A stretch of DNA of 64,000 bases. It comes from Streptomyces sp. BK208. GTDB lineage: Bacteria > Actinomycetota > Actinomycetes > Streptomycetales > Streptomycetaceae. A program made the position numbers and the translations under genes. Under the pieces are notes generated by a model that had not been told where the DNA came from, searched no databases, and saw only the letters and a list, made by a program, of their open reading frames with translations. The DNA is taken from the NCBI RefSeq assembly GCF_004364245.1, contig NZ_SOAV01000007.1, positions 186,001-250,000 on the forward strand, written 5' to 3'. Below, in pieces: positions 24,808-33,146 of this stretch. How positions within the stretch are numbered: position 1 is the stretch's first letter; each line of letters starts with the position of its first letter.

Positions 24808-26052
24808 ATGGGCGGTGTCTCGCGCCGTGCCTTCACGGTGGCGGCGTTGTCGGCGTTCACGGCCGCGCCCGCGGCGTCGGCGGCGGGCACGGAGTCCCCG
24901 CGGCCGGCGTCCTCGGACCGCGCCGCCGCCGGGATGCGGGGGATGTGGCTGGCCACCGTGGCCAACCGCGACTGGCCCACCCGCGCGGGGCTGCGCGCCG
25001 CCGAGCAGCGCGCGGAGCTGATCGAGCACCTCGACAACGCGGTCCGGCACCGCCTCAACACGGTCTTCTTCCAGGTGCGGCCGGCGGCCGACGCGCTGTG
25101 GCCCTCGGCGTACGAGCCGTGGTCGCAGTACCTGTCCGGCAGCCAGGGCCGCGACCCGGGCTGGGACCCGCTGGGCACGGCGGTGCGGGAGGCCCACGCG
25201 CGCGGCCTGCAACTGCACGCCTGGTTCAACCCGTACCGGGTGGCCACCCACGACGACCCGTCCCACCTCGTCTCCTCCCACCCGGCGCGCAGGAACCCCG
25301 GGTGGGTGGTGCCCTACGGCGGGCAGCTCTACTACAACCCGGGACTGCCCGAGGTCCGGGCCTTCGTGCAGGACGCGATGATGGACGCGGTGGAGAAGTA
25401 CGCGGTGGACGGGGTCCACTTCGACGACTACTTCTACCCCTATCCGGTGGCGGGCCAGAGCTTCGACGACGGCGGGGCCTTCGGCACCTTCGGCACCGGC
25501 TTCGCCACGAAGGCCGACTGGCGGCGGGACAACATCGACCGGCTGGTCCGGGAGACGGCCCAGCGGGTCAAGCAGGTCCGGCCGGCGGCCCGCTTCGGTA
25601 TCAGCCCGTTCGGCGTCTGGCGCAACGCCGCCACCGACGAACGCGGCTCGGACACCCGCGCGGGCGTGCAGACGTACGACGACCTGTACGCGGACACCCG
25701 CACCTGGGTGCGCGAGGGCTGGATCGACTACGTCGTGCCGCAGCTGTACTGGCACATCGGCAGGGACGGCGCCGACTACGCGAAGCTGCTGCCGTGGTGG
25801 GCCGAGGTGGCGAAGGGCAGCCGCACCCGGCTGTACGTGGGCGAGGCGCTGTACAAGTCGGGGGACCCGGCCCAGCCCGCGGCCTGGCAGGACACGGCCG
25901 AGCTGTCCCGCCACCTCACGCTGGCCGCGCGGTACCCCGAGGTCGGCGGGCACGTCTACTTCTCCGCGAAGGACGTCGCCGAGGACCCCGGGGGCGCGAT
26001 GACGCGGCTGGCGGCCGACCACTACGCGCAGCCGGCCACCGCCCCGCGCTGA
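24808..26052 (+). CDS. Tat-exported glycoside hydrolase, GHL10/DUF187 family
   Basis: 414 residues. The twin-arginine signal VSRRAFTVAAL is near the N-terminus, with an alanine-rich hydrophobic core ending around residue 31. The body is the family 10-like TIM barrel: RGMWLATVANRDWP, NTVFFQVRP, LHAWFNPYR, VDGVHFDDYFYPYP, FGISPFGVWRN, DYVVPQLYW. These are typical of YngK-like proteins thought to cleave cell-wall or polysaccharide glycosides. The ATG at 24808 follows CAGGAGG. Exported after folding; substrate unknown. Confidence 0.88.
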   Translation: MGGVSRRAFTVAALSAFTAAPAASAAGTESPRPASSDRAAAGMRGMWLATVANRDWPTRAGLRAAEQRAELIEHLDNAVRHRLNTVFFQVRPAADALWPSAYEPWSQYLSGSQGRDPGWDPLGTAVREAHARGLQLHAWFNPYRVATHDDPSHLVSSHPARRNPGWVVPYGGQLYYNPGLPEVRAFVQDAMMDAVEKYAVDGVHFDDYFYPYPVAGQSFDDGGAFGTFGTGFATKADWRRDNIDRLVRETAQRVKQVRPAARFGISPFGVWRNAATDERGSDTRAGVQTYDDLYADTRTWVREGWIDYVVPQLYWHIGRDGADYAKLLPWWAEVAKGSRTRLYVGEALYKSGDPAQPAAWQDTAELSRHLTLAARYPEVGGHVYFSAKDVAEDPGGAMTRLAADHYAQPATAPR

Positions 26053-26074
26053 ACCACGTCTCCGGACGGCGGCG

Positions 26075-26269
26075 CTAGAGCTGGATCTCCCTGTGCCGGA
26101 TCTCCGCGTCGGGGCCGGGCGAGCACACGGCCTCGTGCCCGTCCTCGAACCGGACCCGGTACGGGGGAGCGCCGTCGCGGCCCATCACCTCGACGATCTC
26201 CGCGACCTTGTCGTGCTCGCCGACCACCCGGCCGTGCTGGACGAGCTGGTCGCCTGTGATTGCGTGCAT
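26075..26269 (-). CDS. DUF1918 small protein
   Basis: 64 residues. GDQLVQHGRVVGEHDKVAEI and PPYRVRFEDGHEAVCSPGPD match the small SH3-like DUF1918 family, common in actinomycetes and of unknown role. The ATG at 26269 has GAGG upstream. It lies 36 bases downstream of the EamA transporter gene on the same strand and may be co-transcribed with it. Confidence 0.85.
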   Translation of the reverse strand: MHAITGDQLVQHGRVVGEHDKVAEIVEVMGRDGAPPYRVRFEDGHEAVCSPGPDAEIRHREIQL

Positions 26270-26305
26270 CCGTGAGGCCTCCTCACTGTGTGCCGCCGGT
26301 CAGGC

Positions 26306-27241
26306 CTAACCCCGGGCCCGCTGGGTGACCGCGATGCACACCAGGACGGCCGCGGCCGTCAGCGGAGCGGCCACCGTCAGGTGCTCGCCCAGGAGAAGTA
26401 CCGACCACACCAGTGTGAGCAGCGGCTGGGCCAGCTGCAACTGGCTCGCCTTCGGGATGCCGATCGCCGCCATGCCCCGGTACCAGACGACCAGGCCGAG
26501 GAACTGCGAACCGATCGCCACCCACAGCAGCCCGGTCACCCCGTGCGCCGTCCAGTGCACCGGCTCGTACGACAGCGCCACCGCCGCCATCGGCACCGTC
26601 AACGGCAGGCACAGCGCCAGCGCCCAGCCGATGACCTGCCAGCCCGGCATCACCCGGGCGAGGCGGCCCCCCTCCGTGTAGCCGGCCGCGCACACCAGCA
26701 GCGCCGCGAAGAGATAGGCGTCGGCCGAGGTCAGCGCACCGCCGCTCTGCTGCACCGTGAAGGCGATGACGGCCGCCGCGCCCGCCAGGGCCGCGGCCCA
26801 GAAGGTGCGCGAGGGCCGGGTGCCGACGCGCAGGGCGGACAGCAGCGCGGTGGTCAGCGGCAGCAGACCGACCACGACGGCGGCGTGCGCGGTGGTCGAC
26901 GTCCGCAGGGCGAGCGTGGTCAGCAGCGGGAAGCCCAGTACCACCCCGGCGCCGACCACCGCGAGGCCGAACCAGTGCCGGCGCTCCGGCGGTGCCACCC
27001 GCAGCGCGATCAGGCAGGCACCGGCGACCGCGGCGGCGAGGATGCTGCGCACTGCGATCAGGGACCAGGGACCGAAGCCCTCCAGACCCCAGGCGGTGGC
27101 GGGGAAGGTGAGGGAGAAGGCGACGACACCGAGGGCGGCCAGCGCGGTGCCGGAGGTGCCGGAGGAGGTGCCGCCGGTCCCCGTGCCCGTGGCGCCGACT
27201 GCTATCCGGGACGGCGTGGTAGCGCTACTCTGTGCTCTCAT
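26306..27241 (-). CDS. EamA/DMT-superfamily transporter
   Basis: A 311-residue integral membrane protein with about ten hydrophobic helices in two EamA repeats (FSLTFPATAWGLEGFGPWSL; ALLVCAAGYTEGGRLARV). Likely an exporter or importer of a small metabolite. The ATG at 27241 overlaps the start codon of the divergent MocR regulator on one CATG. MocR-type regulators often control an adjacent EamA gene, which suggests this protein moves the regulator's ligand, perhaps an amino acid or pyridoxal compound (inference). Confidence 0.88.
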   Translation of the reverse strand: MRAQSSATTPSRIAVGATGTGTGGTSSGTSGTALAALGVVAFSLTFPATAWGLEGFGPWSLIAVRSILAAAVAGACLIALRVAPPERRHWFGLAVVGAGVVLGFPLLTTLALRTSTTAHAAVVVGLLPLTTALLSALRVGTRPSRTFWAAALAGAAAVIAFTVQQSGGALTSADAYLFAALLVCAAGYTEGGRLARVMPGWQVIGWALALCLPLTVPMAAVALSYEPVHWTAHGVTGLLWVAIGSQFLGLVVWYRGMAAIGIPKASQLQLAQPLLTLVWSVLLLGEHLTVAAPLTAAAVLVCIAVTQRARG

Positions 27242-27254
27242 GCAAGAGCGTAGC
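27225..27254. promoter_or_regulatory. Divergent leaderless start region of EamA and MocR genes
   Basis: The plus-strand ATG is 27240-27242 and the minus-strand ATG is 27241-27239, so both use one CATG. TACTCT (27226-27231) ends eight bases before the plus start. TACGCT on the minus strand (27252-27247) ends five bases before the minus start. An inverted repeat GCTAC (27225-27229) / GTAGC (27250-27254) surrounds both. Each -10 box therefore lies inside or next to the other gene. Confidence 0.6.
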
Positions 27255-28679
27255 AGCGTCGCTGACCTGGTGACCGTGTTGCGGCGGGAGCTCGACCGCT
27301 ACTCGCCCGGAGAGAAGCTCCCGTCCAGCCGTGCCCTCGTCGACCGGTTCAGGGTGAGCCCGGTGACGGTCTCCCGTGCCCTGGCCCAGCTCGCCGCCGA
27401 GGGACTGGTCGTCACCCGGCCCGGCGCCGGCGCCTTCCGGGCCCGGCCGCGCCCCTCGGCCGCGCCCGGCAGCGACACCTCCTGGCAGGAGGTCGCGCTC
27501 AGCGCCGACGGCGCCGCCGACCTCGTACCGCGCTCGGTGGACGCCTCCGGGGTGCTGGTCTCGCTGGACGCCCCGCCGCCCGGTGTCGTGGAGTTCAACG
27601 GCGGCTACCTGCACCCGTCGCTGCAGCCGGAGCGTGCCATGGCGGCGGCCCTCGCCCGGGCCGGCCGGCGGCCGGGTGCGTGGGGGCGCCCGCCGATGGA
27701 AGGGCTGCCGGAGCTGCGCGAGTGGTTCGCCCGCGGCATCGGCGGGGCCGTCACCGCGGCCGAGGTGCTGATCACCGCGGGCGGTCAGTCCGCGCTGACC
27801 ACCGCCCTGCGCGCGCTCGCCCCGCCCGGCACCCCGGTCCTCGTGGAATCCCCGACCTATCCCGGGATGCTGGCCATCGCGCGGGCGGCCGGACTGCGCC
27901 CGGTGCCGGTCCCGGTCGACGCCGACGGTGTGCGGCCGGCCCTGCTCGCCGACGCCTTCCGGGCCACCGGCGCCCGCGTCTTCGTCTGCCAGCCGCTGTT
28001 CCAGAACCCGACCGGCGCCGTGCTCGCCCCCGAGCGGCGCGGTGAGGTGCTGCGCATCGCACGGGCGGCCGGTGCCTTCGTCGTGGAGGACGACTTCGTG
28101 CGCCGGCTCGTGCACGAGGACGCGGGGTCGCTGCCCGCCCCGCTCGCCGCCGACGACCCGGACGGCGTCGTCGTCCACGTCGGCTCGCTGACCAAGGCGA
28201 CCTCGCCCAGCTTCCGGGTGAGCGCCCTGGCCGCGCGCGGGCCGGTCCTGGAGCGGCTGCGGGCCATCCAGGTCGTCGACACCTTCTTCGTGCCCCGGCC
28301 GCTCCAGGAGGCGGCACTCGAACTCGTCGGCTCGCCCGCCTGGCCGCGGCACCTGCGCGCCGTCTCGGCCGAGTTGAAGGCGCGCCGGGACGCCATGACC
28401 TCCGCCCTGAAGCTGCGGCTCCCCGAGATCTCCCTGGCCCACGTCCCCTCCGGCGGCTACCACCTCTGGCCGCGCCTGCCGGAGGGCGCGGACGAGCGGT
28501 CCCTGGCCTCGGCCGCCCTGCGGGCCGGCGTCGCGATCACTCCGGGCCGTCCGTACTTCAGCGCCGAACCCCCGGCCGCCCACATCCGGCTGAGCTTCGC
28601 CGCGGTCGCGAACACCGGGGAGATCGCGGAAGGCGTGCGCCGCCTGCGCGACGCCTGGCTGGAGGTGCGGGGAGGCTGA
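27240..28679 (+). CDS. MocR-type regulator (GntR helix-turn-helix fused to aminotransferase domain)
   Basis: 479 residues. The N-terminal GntR winged helix (residues 1-75, SSRALVDRFRVSPVTVSRAL) is followed by a fold-type I aminotransferase domain (about 110-475) with the PLP Lys319 in VGSLTKATSP and QPLFQNPTG. MocR proteins bind PLP-adduct ligands and control nearby genes; the divergent EamA transporter is the obvious target. The start must be ATG 27240 because the helix-turn-helix begins within about 20 residues. Confidence 0.92.
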   Translation: MQERSSVADLVTVLRRELDRYSPGEKLPSSRALVDRFRVSPVTVSRALAQLAAEGLVVTRPGAGAFRARPRPSAAPGSDTSWQEVALSADGAADLVPRSVDASGVLVSLDAPPPGVVEFNGGYLHPSLQPERAMAAALARAGRRPGAWGRPPMEGLPELREWFARGIGGAVTAAEVLITAGGQSALTTALRALAPPGTPVLVESPTYPGMLAIARAAGLRPVPVPVDADGVRPALLADAFRATGARVFVCQPLFQNPTGAVLAPERRGEVLRIARAAGAFVVEDDFVRRLVHEDAGSLPAPLAADDPDGVVVHVGSLTKATSPSFRVSALAARGPVLERLRAIQVVDTFFVPRPLQEAALELVGSPAWPRHLRAVSAELKARRDAMTSALKLRLPEISLAHVPSGGYHLWPRLPEGADERSLASAALRAGVAITPGRPYFSAEPPAAHIRLSFAAVANTGEIAEGVRRLRDAWLEVRGG

Positions 28680-28764
28680 CCGCGGGCGCGTCGCCAGGCC
28701 GACGCCTCGGCGCGCCTTCGGCCGGTGAGCCGCGAGCACCCTGGGTGACCACAGGTAACACCTC

Positions 28765-28793
28765 TTGACCTGGTTGCCTCCCCGCCTCACCAT
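28765..28793 (+). promoter_or_regulatory. Promoter of the histidine-phosphatase-like gene, leaderless
   Basis: TTGACC (28765-28770), a 17-base spacer and CACCAT (28788-28793), six bases before the ATG at 28800. An imperfect inverted repeat AGGTAAC / GGTTGCCT surrounds the -35 element and could be an operator. Confidence 0.5.
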
Positions 28794-28799
28794 CACGGC

Positions 28800-29420
28800 A
28801 TGGCGCTTCGGGTCACGTTCGTGGCGGCCGCGCGCAGCTCATCGCTGCTCGCGGAGCGCTTCGACGACCATCAGCCGCTCGACCAGGCCGGATGGGACGA
28901 GGTGCTGCGCGCGGCGGGCGATCTGCTGCCGCTCGCGGCAGCCGAGCTGCGCTACTGCTCGCCCACACCCCGCAGCCGCGCCACCGGTGACGCCCTCGGC
29001 TGCGCCCCGCTGCTCCAACTGGCCCTGCGGGATTGCGACATGGGCCGCTGGCGCGGTCTGACACTGGGTGAGGCCATGGCCCGCGAGCCGGCTGCCGTCG
29101 ACGCCTGGCTCGCCGATCCCCGGTCGGCCCCGCACGGCGGGGAGTCGCTGCTGGGCTTCATCACCCGGGTCGGCGGATGGCTCGACACCCGCCCCGGTGA
29201 GGACGGCGACCGCATCGTCGCCGTGGCCGAGCCCTCGGTGATCCGGGCCGCGCTGGTCTACGCGCTGAACGCGCCGCCGGCGACCTACTGGAACCTCGAC
29301 GTCCGCCCGTTGTCCACGGTGACGGTGACGGGTCGCGCGGGCCGCTGGAGCCTGCGCTTCGAGGGGGCACCGGACGACGGCGTCAGACATCCGGTGTTTC
29401 GCGAAGGTAATCCGTTGTGA
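28800..29420 (+). CDS. Histidine phosphatase-fold protein lacking both catalytic histidines
   Basis: 206 residues with the family layout: CSPTPRSRAT in place of the SSPLxRAxQTA element, GGESLLGFITRV carrying the Glu, and VAEPSVIRAAL near the C-terminus. The usual N-terminal LVRHGE motif is FVAAARS here, so the phospho-acceptor His is missing. The second His (VSHGGVIRAL in active members) is replaced by Glu. It is therefore probably not a phosphatase. It appears leaderless. Its 3' end overlaps the convergent DUF6314 gene by 38 bases. Confidence 0.72.
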   Translation: MALRVTFVAAARSSSLLAERFDDHQPLDQAGWDEVLRAAGDLLPLAAAELRYCSPTPRSRATGDALGCAPLLQLALRDCDMGRWRGLTLGEAMAREPAAVDAWLADPRSAPHGGESLLGFITRVGGWLDTRPGEDGDRIVAVAEPSVIRAALVYALNAPPATYWNLDVRPLSTVTVTGRAGRWSLRFEGAPDDGVRHPVFREGNPL

Positions 29421-29835
29421 GTAGCAGGTCCTTGGCCGGGCCGCCCACCCGCCAGACCGTCCGCCAGTGGTCCGCGCCCCGGACGGTGAACTCGCCGCGA
29501 TAGAGGTCGGCGGCGCAGGGGTGGTCGGCCACGTGGTGCCCCGAGGCCAGGTCCAGGCCGTGGAAGGGGCGGCCGTCCGCGAAACACACGTCCGCGCGGC
29601 CCGGCCCGCTCCCCGGCAGGTAACGCAGGGTCCGCTCGGCGGGCCGGCTCACCCCCTGCCAGGTGAAGGCGCCCGACTCCCGGCTGATCAGCCCGCCGCC
29701 GTCGAGGACGTCGAAGGACGTGATCCCCTCGAACCGTCCCTCCAGCCCGCTCGCCAGATCCCGCACCGACCGCTCGGTGCGCCAGCGCCCCGCGAGGTAC
29801 GCCAGTACGTCGGGCACCGGCCACAACTCGCCCAT
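29383..29835 (-). CDS. DUF6314 family protein
   Basis: 150 residues starting MGELWPVPDVLAYLAGRW. A lipocalin-like small beta-barrel is plausible from the alternating strands (RYLPGSGPGRADVCFADGRP, DHWRTVWRVGGPAKDLLLTT). It belongs to the DUF6314 group as I recall it; function unknown. The start ATG 29835 has GAAAGCGAG upstream; a longer in-frame extension to 29973 crosses the divergent promoter and is unlikely. The 3' end overlaps the preceding gene tail by 38 bases. Confidence 0.72.
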   Translation of the reverse strand: MGELWPVPDVLAYLAGRWRTERSVRDLASGLEGRFEGITSFDVLDGGGLISRESGAFTWQGVSRPAERTLRYLPGSGPGRADVCFADGRPFHGLDLASGHHVADHPCAADLYRGEFTVRGADHWRTVWRVGGPAKDLLLTTDYLRETPDV

Positions 29836-29881
29836 TTCCACTCGCTTTCCCGCTCCGGCCCGCTGGTTGTCGCGCGACCCA

Positions 29882-29966
29882 TTGACGCGCCTGATCCCCC
29901 TCCCTATCTTGCCGTTCGAAGTACTGACCAGAGTCCGATATGTCGAACAATCTGAACGGTCCGGAC
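29882..29966 (+). promoter_or_regulatory. Promoter and possible operator of the arabinofuranosidase gene
   Basis: TTGACG (29882-29887), a 17-base spacer and TATCTT (29905-29910) form a near-consensus promoter. Just downstream lie GTTCGA (29914-29919) / TCGAAC (29943-29948) and the palindrome GTCCGGAC (29959-29966), placed where a repressor would block elongation. No LacI-type regulator gene adjoins. Confidence 0.6.
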
Positions 29967-29991
29967 GATTCATTCGAGCCGCGGAGCATCC

Positions 29992-32466
29992 ATGTCACGC
30001 ACCCGCTGGAAACTCGGTCTCGGCGTCACCGCCCTCTTGACGGCCTCGGCCCTGCTGCCGTCCCCCGCGCACGCCCGGGCCGTGGCCGACTACACGATCA
30101 CCGTCGACCCGTCCGCCCGGGGCGCCGCGATCGACGACACGATGTACGGCGTCTTCTACGAGGACATCAACCGCGCCGCCGACGGCGGCCTGTACGCCGA
30201 GCTCGTGCAGAACCGGTCCTTCGAGTACTCCGCCGCCGACAACGGCTCGTACACCCCGCTCACCGCCTGGACGGCCGACGGTGCGGCCGAGGTGCTCGAC
30301 GACGAGGGCCGGCTGAACGCGCGCAACCGCGCCTACCTCTCGCTGGCCGCCGGCGCCACCGTCACCAACACGGGCTACAACACCGGCATCCGGGTCGAGA
30401 AGGGAAAGAAGTACGACTTCTCGGTCTGGGCCCGCGCCGAGAGCGGCACCACCCTCGCCGTCGCGCTCGGGGACGCGGCCGGCTCCCTCGCGAAGGTCCG
30501 CGAGGTGGCGGCGAAGGGGAAGTGGCGCAAGTACACCGCCACCCTCACCGCGACCCGCACCAGCAGCCGCGGCCGTCTCGCCGTCGCCACCACGGCACCC
30601 GCCGCCCTCGACATGGTGTCGCTCTTCCCCCGCGAGACCTACCGGAACCAGCCGGGCGGCCTGCGCAAGGACCTCGCCGAGAAGATCGAGGCACTCCACC
30701 CCGGCTTCCTGCGCTTCCCCGGCGGCTGCCTGGTCAACACCGGCTCCATGGCGGACTACAGCGCGGAATCCGGCTGGCAGCGCAAGCGGAGCTACCAGTG
30801 GAAGGACACGGTCGGCCCGGTCGAGGAACGCGCCACCAACGCCAACTTCTGGGGCTACAACCAGAGCTACGGCCTCGGCTACTACGAGTACTTCCGCTTC
30901 GCCGAGGACATCGGCGCCATGCCGCTGCCCGTCGTGCCCGCCCTGGTCACCGGCTGCGGCCAGAACAAGGCCGTCGACGACGACGCCCTGCTCCAGCGGC
31001 ACATCCAGGACACCCTGGACCTGATCGAGTTCGCCAACGGCCCCCGCACCAGCGAGTGGGGCGGCAAGCGCGCCGAGATGGGCCATCCGGAGCCCTTCCA
31101 CCTCACCCACCTGGAGGTCGGCAACGAGGAGAACCTCCCCGAGGAGTTCTTCGCGCGCTTCCAGCAGTTCCGTACCGCCGTCGAGGAGCGGTACCCGGAG
31201 ATCACCGTCGTCTCCAACTCCGGCCCGGACGACTCCGGCGCCACCTTCGACACCGCCTGGCGGCTCAACCGCGACGCGGACGTGGCGATGGTGGACGAGC
31301 ACTACTACAACAGCCCGCAGTGGTTCCTCCAGAACAACGACCGCTACGACTCCTACGACCGGAACGGCCCCAAGGTCTTCCTCGGCGAGTACGCCTCCCA
31401 GGGCAACGCCTGGCGCAACGCCCTCGCCGAGGCCGCGTTCATGACCGGCCTGGAGCGCAACGCCGACGTCGTCAAGCTGGCCTCCTACGCCCCGCTGCTC
31501 GCCAACGAGGACTACGTGCAGTGGAGCCCGGACATGATCTGGTTCAACAACCACGCGTCCTGGGGCTCGGTCAACTACGAGGTCCAGAAACTGTTCATGA
31601 CCAACACGGGGGACCACGTCGTCCCGTCCACGGCCACCACGACCCCCGCCGTCAGCGGCCCCATCACCGGCGCCGTCGGCCTGTCGACCTGGGCGACCAG
31701 TGCGGCGTACGACGACGTGAAGGTCACCTCGGCCGACGGCGGGACGCTCCTGTCCGACGACTTCTCCGGCGACGCCTCGCGGTGGACCCACTCGGGCACC
31801 GGCAGCTGGAGCGTCCAGGACGGCCAGTACCTCCAGTCGGACACGGCCGCCGAGAACACCATGGTCACGGCGGGCGACCCGGCCTGGCACGACTACGACC
31901 TGCACGTGAAGGCGACCAAGAAGGCCGGCAAAGAGGGCTTCCTCGTCGCCTTCGGGGTCAAGGACACCGGCAACCACTACTGGTGGAACCTGGGCGGCTG
32001 GAACAACACCCGGTCCGCCGTCGAGCAGACCTCCGACGGCGGCAAGTCGACGCTGCTGTCCAAGGCCGGGTCGATCGAGACGGGCCGCGCCTACGACATC
32101 GACGTCAAGATCCGGGGCCGCCAGGTCACCCTCTACCTCGACGGCCGGGAGTGGGGCAGCTTCACCGACGACAAGCCGGCCGAGCCGTTCCGCCAGATCG
32201 TCACGCGCGACGACCGCACCGGCGAGCTGATCGTCAAGGTCGTCAACGCCCAGGACACCGCGGCCCGCACCGCCGTCGACCTCGGCGGCGCCGACGTCGC
32301 CCCCAGGGCCCGCGTCACCACGCTGGCCGCCGACCAGGACGCGGTGAACACCGGGACGGACACCCCGGTGACCCCGGTGACCTCGACCTTCACCGGGGCG
32401 GCGGGCACGTTCACGTACACCTTCCCGGCGAACTCGGTGACGTTCCTCAGGCTCCGCGAGCGGTAG
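29992..32466 (+). CDS. Secreted alpha-L-arabinofuranosidase, GH51
   Basis: 824 residues. The signal peptide ends near PAHA (residue 28). The GH51 N-terminal part (MYGVFYEDINRAADGGLYAE, LVQNRSFE) precedes a carbohydrate-binding-like insert (about 95-215) and the catalytic barrel: RFPGGCLVN, acid/base Glu379 in EVGNEEN and nucleophile Glu466 in VFLGEYAS. A C-terminal concanavalin-like (LamG/DUF1080) domain spans about 575-740. It releases L-arabinose from plant arabinans and arabinoxylans outside the cell. The ATG at 29992 follows GCGGAG. A strong promoter lies about 80 bases upstream. Confidence 0.93.
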   Translation: MSRTRWKLGLGVTALLTASALLPSPAHARAVADYTITVDPSARGAAIDDTMYGVFYEDINRAADGGLYAELVQNRSFEYSAADNGSYTPLTAWTADGAAEVLDDEGRLNARNRAYLSLAAGATVTNTGYNTGIRVEKGKKYDFSVWARAESGTTLAVALGDAAGSLAKVREVAAKGKWRKYTATLTATRTSSRGRLAVATTAPAALDMVSLFPRETYRNQPGGLRKDLAEKIEALHPGFLRFPGGCLVNTGSMADYSAESGWQRKRSYQWKDTVGPVEERATNANFWGYNQSYGLGYYEYFRFAEDIGAMPLPVVPALVTGCGQNKAVDDDALLQRHIQDTLDLIEFANGPRTSEWGGKRAEMGHPEPFHLTHLEVGNEENLPEEFFARFQQFRTAVEERYPEITVVSNSGPDDSGATFDTAWRLNRDADVAMVDEHYYNSPQWFLQNNDRYDSYDRNGPKVFLGEYASQGNAWRNALAEAAFMTGLERNADVVKLASYAPLLANEDYVQWSPDMIWFNNHASWGSVNYEVQKLFMTNTGDHVVPSTATTTPAVSGPITGAVGLSTWATSAAYDDVKVTSADGGTLLSDDFSGDASRWTHSGTGSWSVQDGQYLQSDTAAENTMVTAGDPAWHDYDLHVKATKKAGKEGFLVAFGVKDTGNHYWWNLGGWNNTRSAVEQTSDGGKSTLLSKAGSIETGRAYDIDVKIRGRQVTLYLDGREWGSFTDDKPAEPFRQIVTRDDRTGELIVKVVNAQDTAARTAVDLGGADVAPRARVTTLAADQDAVNTGTDTPVTPVTSTFTGAAGTFTYTFPANSVTFLRLRER

Positions 32467-32528
32467 TCCGCGCCCCGGACCGGCGACCGGGCCCGAAAGG
32501 GCCGCCGGTCCGGCTAGCGTGGGGACGC

Positions 32529-33053
32529 ATGATCGTATGGCTCAACGGCACCCACGGGGCGGGCAAGACGACGACCAGCGTGCTCGTGCAGCGACTGCTC
32601 CCGGATGCGCGGGTGTTCGACGCCGAGAAGGTCGGCGAGACGCTCATGGACATCCGTCCGGGGCTGCCCGAGACGGACGACTTCCAGCACTGGCCGCCGT
32701 GGCGGCCGCTCGTCGTCGAGACCGCCCGCCGTGTGCTCGACTACGCCGGCGGCACCCTGGTGGTGCCGATGACGGTGCTGGTCGAGGAGTACTGGCGGGA
32801 GATCGGCGACGGCCTCGCCGGGTACGGCATTCCCGTGCGGCACTTCGTCCTCCACGCCGACCAGGACACACTCCGGGCCCGCATCGCGGGGGACAGCGTG
32901 GTGGGACCGAACTCCTCCTTCCGGCTCCGGTACCTCGAGCCCTATGCCGAGGCGGCCCGCACCTGGCTGCACGCCGAGGCCGAGGTCGTCGACACCACAC
33001 ACCTCACACCCGACCTGGCCGCGCTGCGGATCGCGGAGACCGTCAGGGGCTGA
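32529..33053 (+). CDS. P-loop NTPase, TmrB-like nucleoside/nucleotide kinase fold
   Basis: 174 residues. Walker A is GTHGAGKTTTS at residues 7-17. RVFDAEKVGE and DTLRARIAGD follow, and the C-terminus carries VVDTTHLTPDLAALRI. The layout matches small AAA_33-type kinases and tunicamycin-resistance-like (TmrB) proteins. TAGCGT at 32515-32520 ends eight bases before the ATG, so it may be leaderless. A resistance or modification role is possible but not shown. Confidence 0.72.
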   Translation: MIVWLNGTHGAGKTTTSVLVQRLLPDARVFDAEKVGETLMDIRPGLPETDDFQHWPPWRPLVVETARRVLDYAGGTLVVPMTVLVEEYWREIGDGLAGYGIPVRHFVLHADQDTLRARIAGDSVVGPNSSFRLRYLEPYAEAARTWLHAEAEVVDTTHLTPDLAALRIAETVRG

Positions 33054-33091
33054 GGTTTCGGTCCCCCGGCCGTGGGACAGTATTCACTGGA

Positions 33092-33120
33092 TTGCATAAA
33101 CGTGCATCGATACGTATAGT
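33092..33120 (+). promoter_or_regulatory. argC promoter with ARG box
   Basis: TTGCAT (33092-33097), 17 bases and TATAGT (33115-33120) make a good promoter. TGCA-TAAACG-TGCA (33093-33106) is an ARG-box-like palindrome overlapping the -35 element and spacer, the expected place for ArgR repression. TATTCAC at 33081 may be an extra half-site. Confidence 0.75.
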
Positions 33121-33146
33121 CATGCCATCCAGGAGGAGGGTTTCCC

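Noticed and set aside
29940..32400. Alternative plus-strand frame through the arabinofuranosidase gene
   Set aside because: It encodes Arg/His/Pro-rich nonsense; the GH51 frame has catalytic motifs. Only its 3' part (32529-33053) is a real, separate gene.
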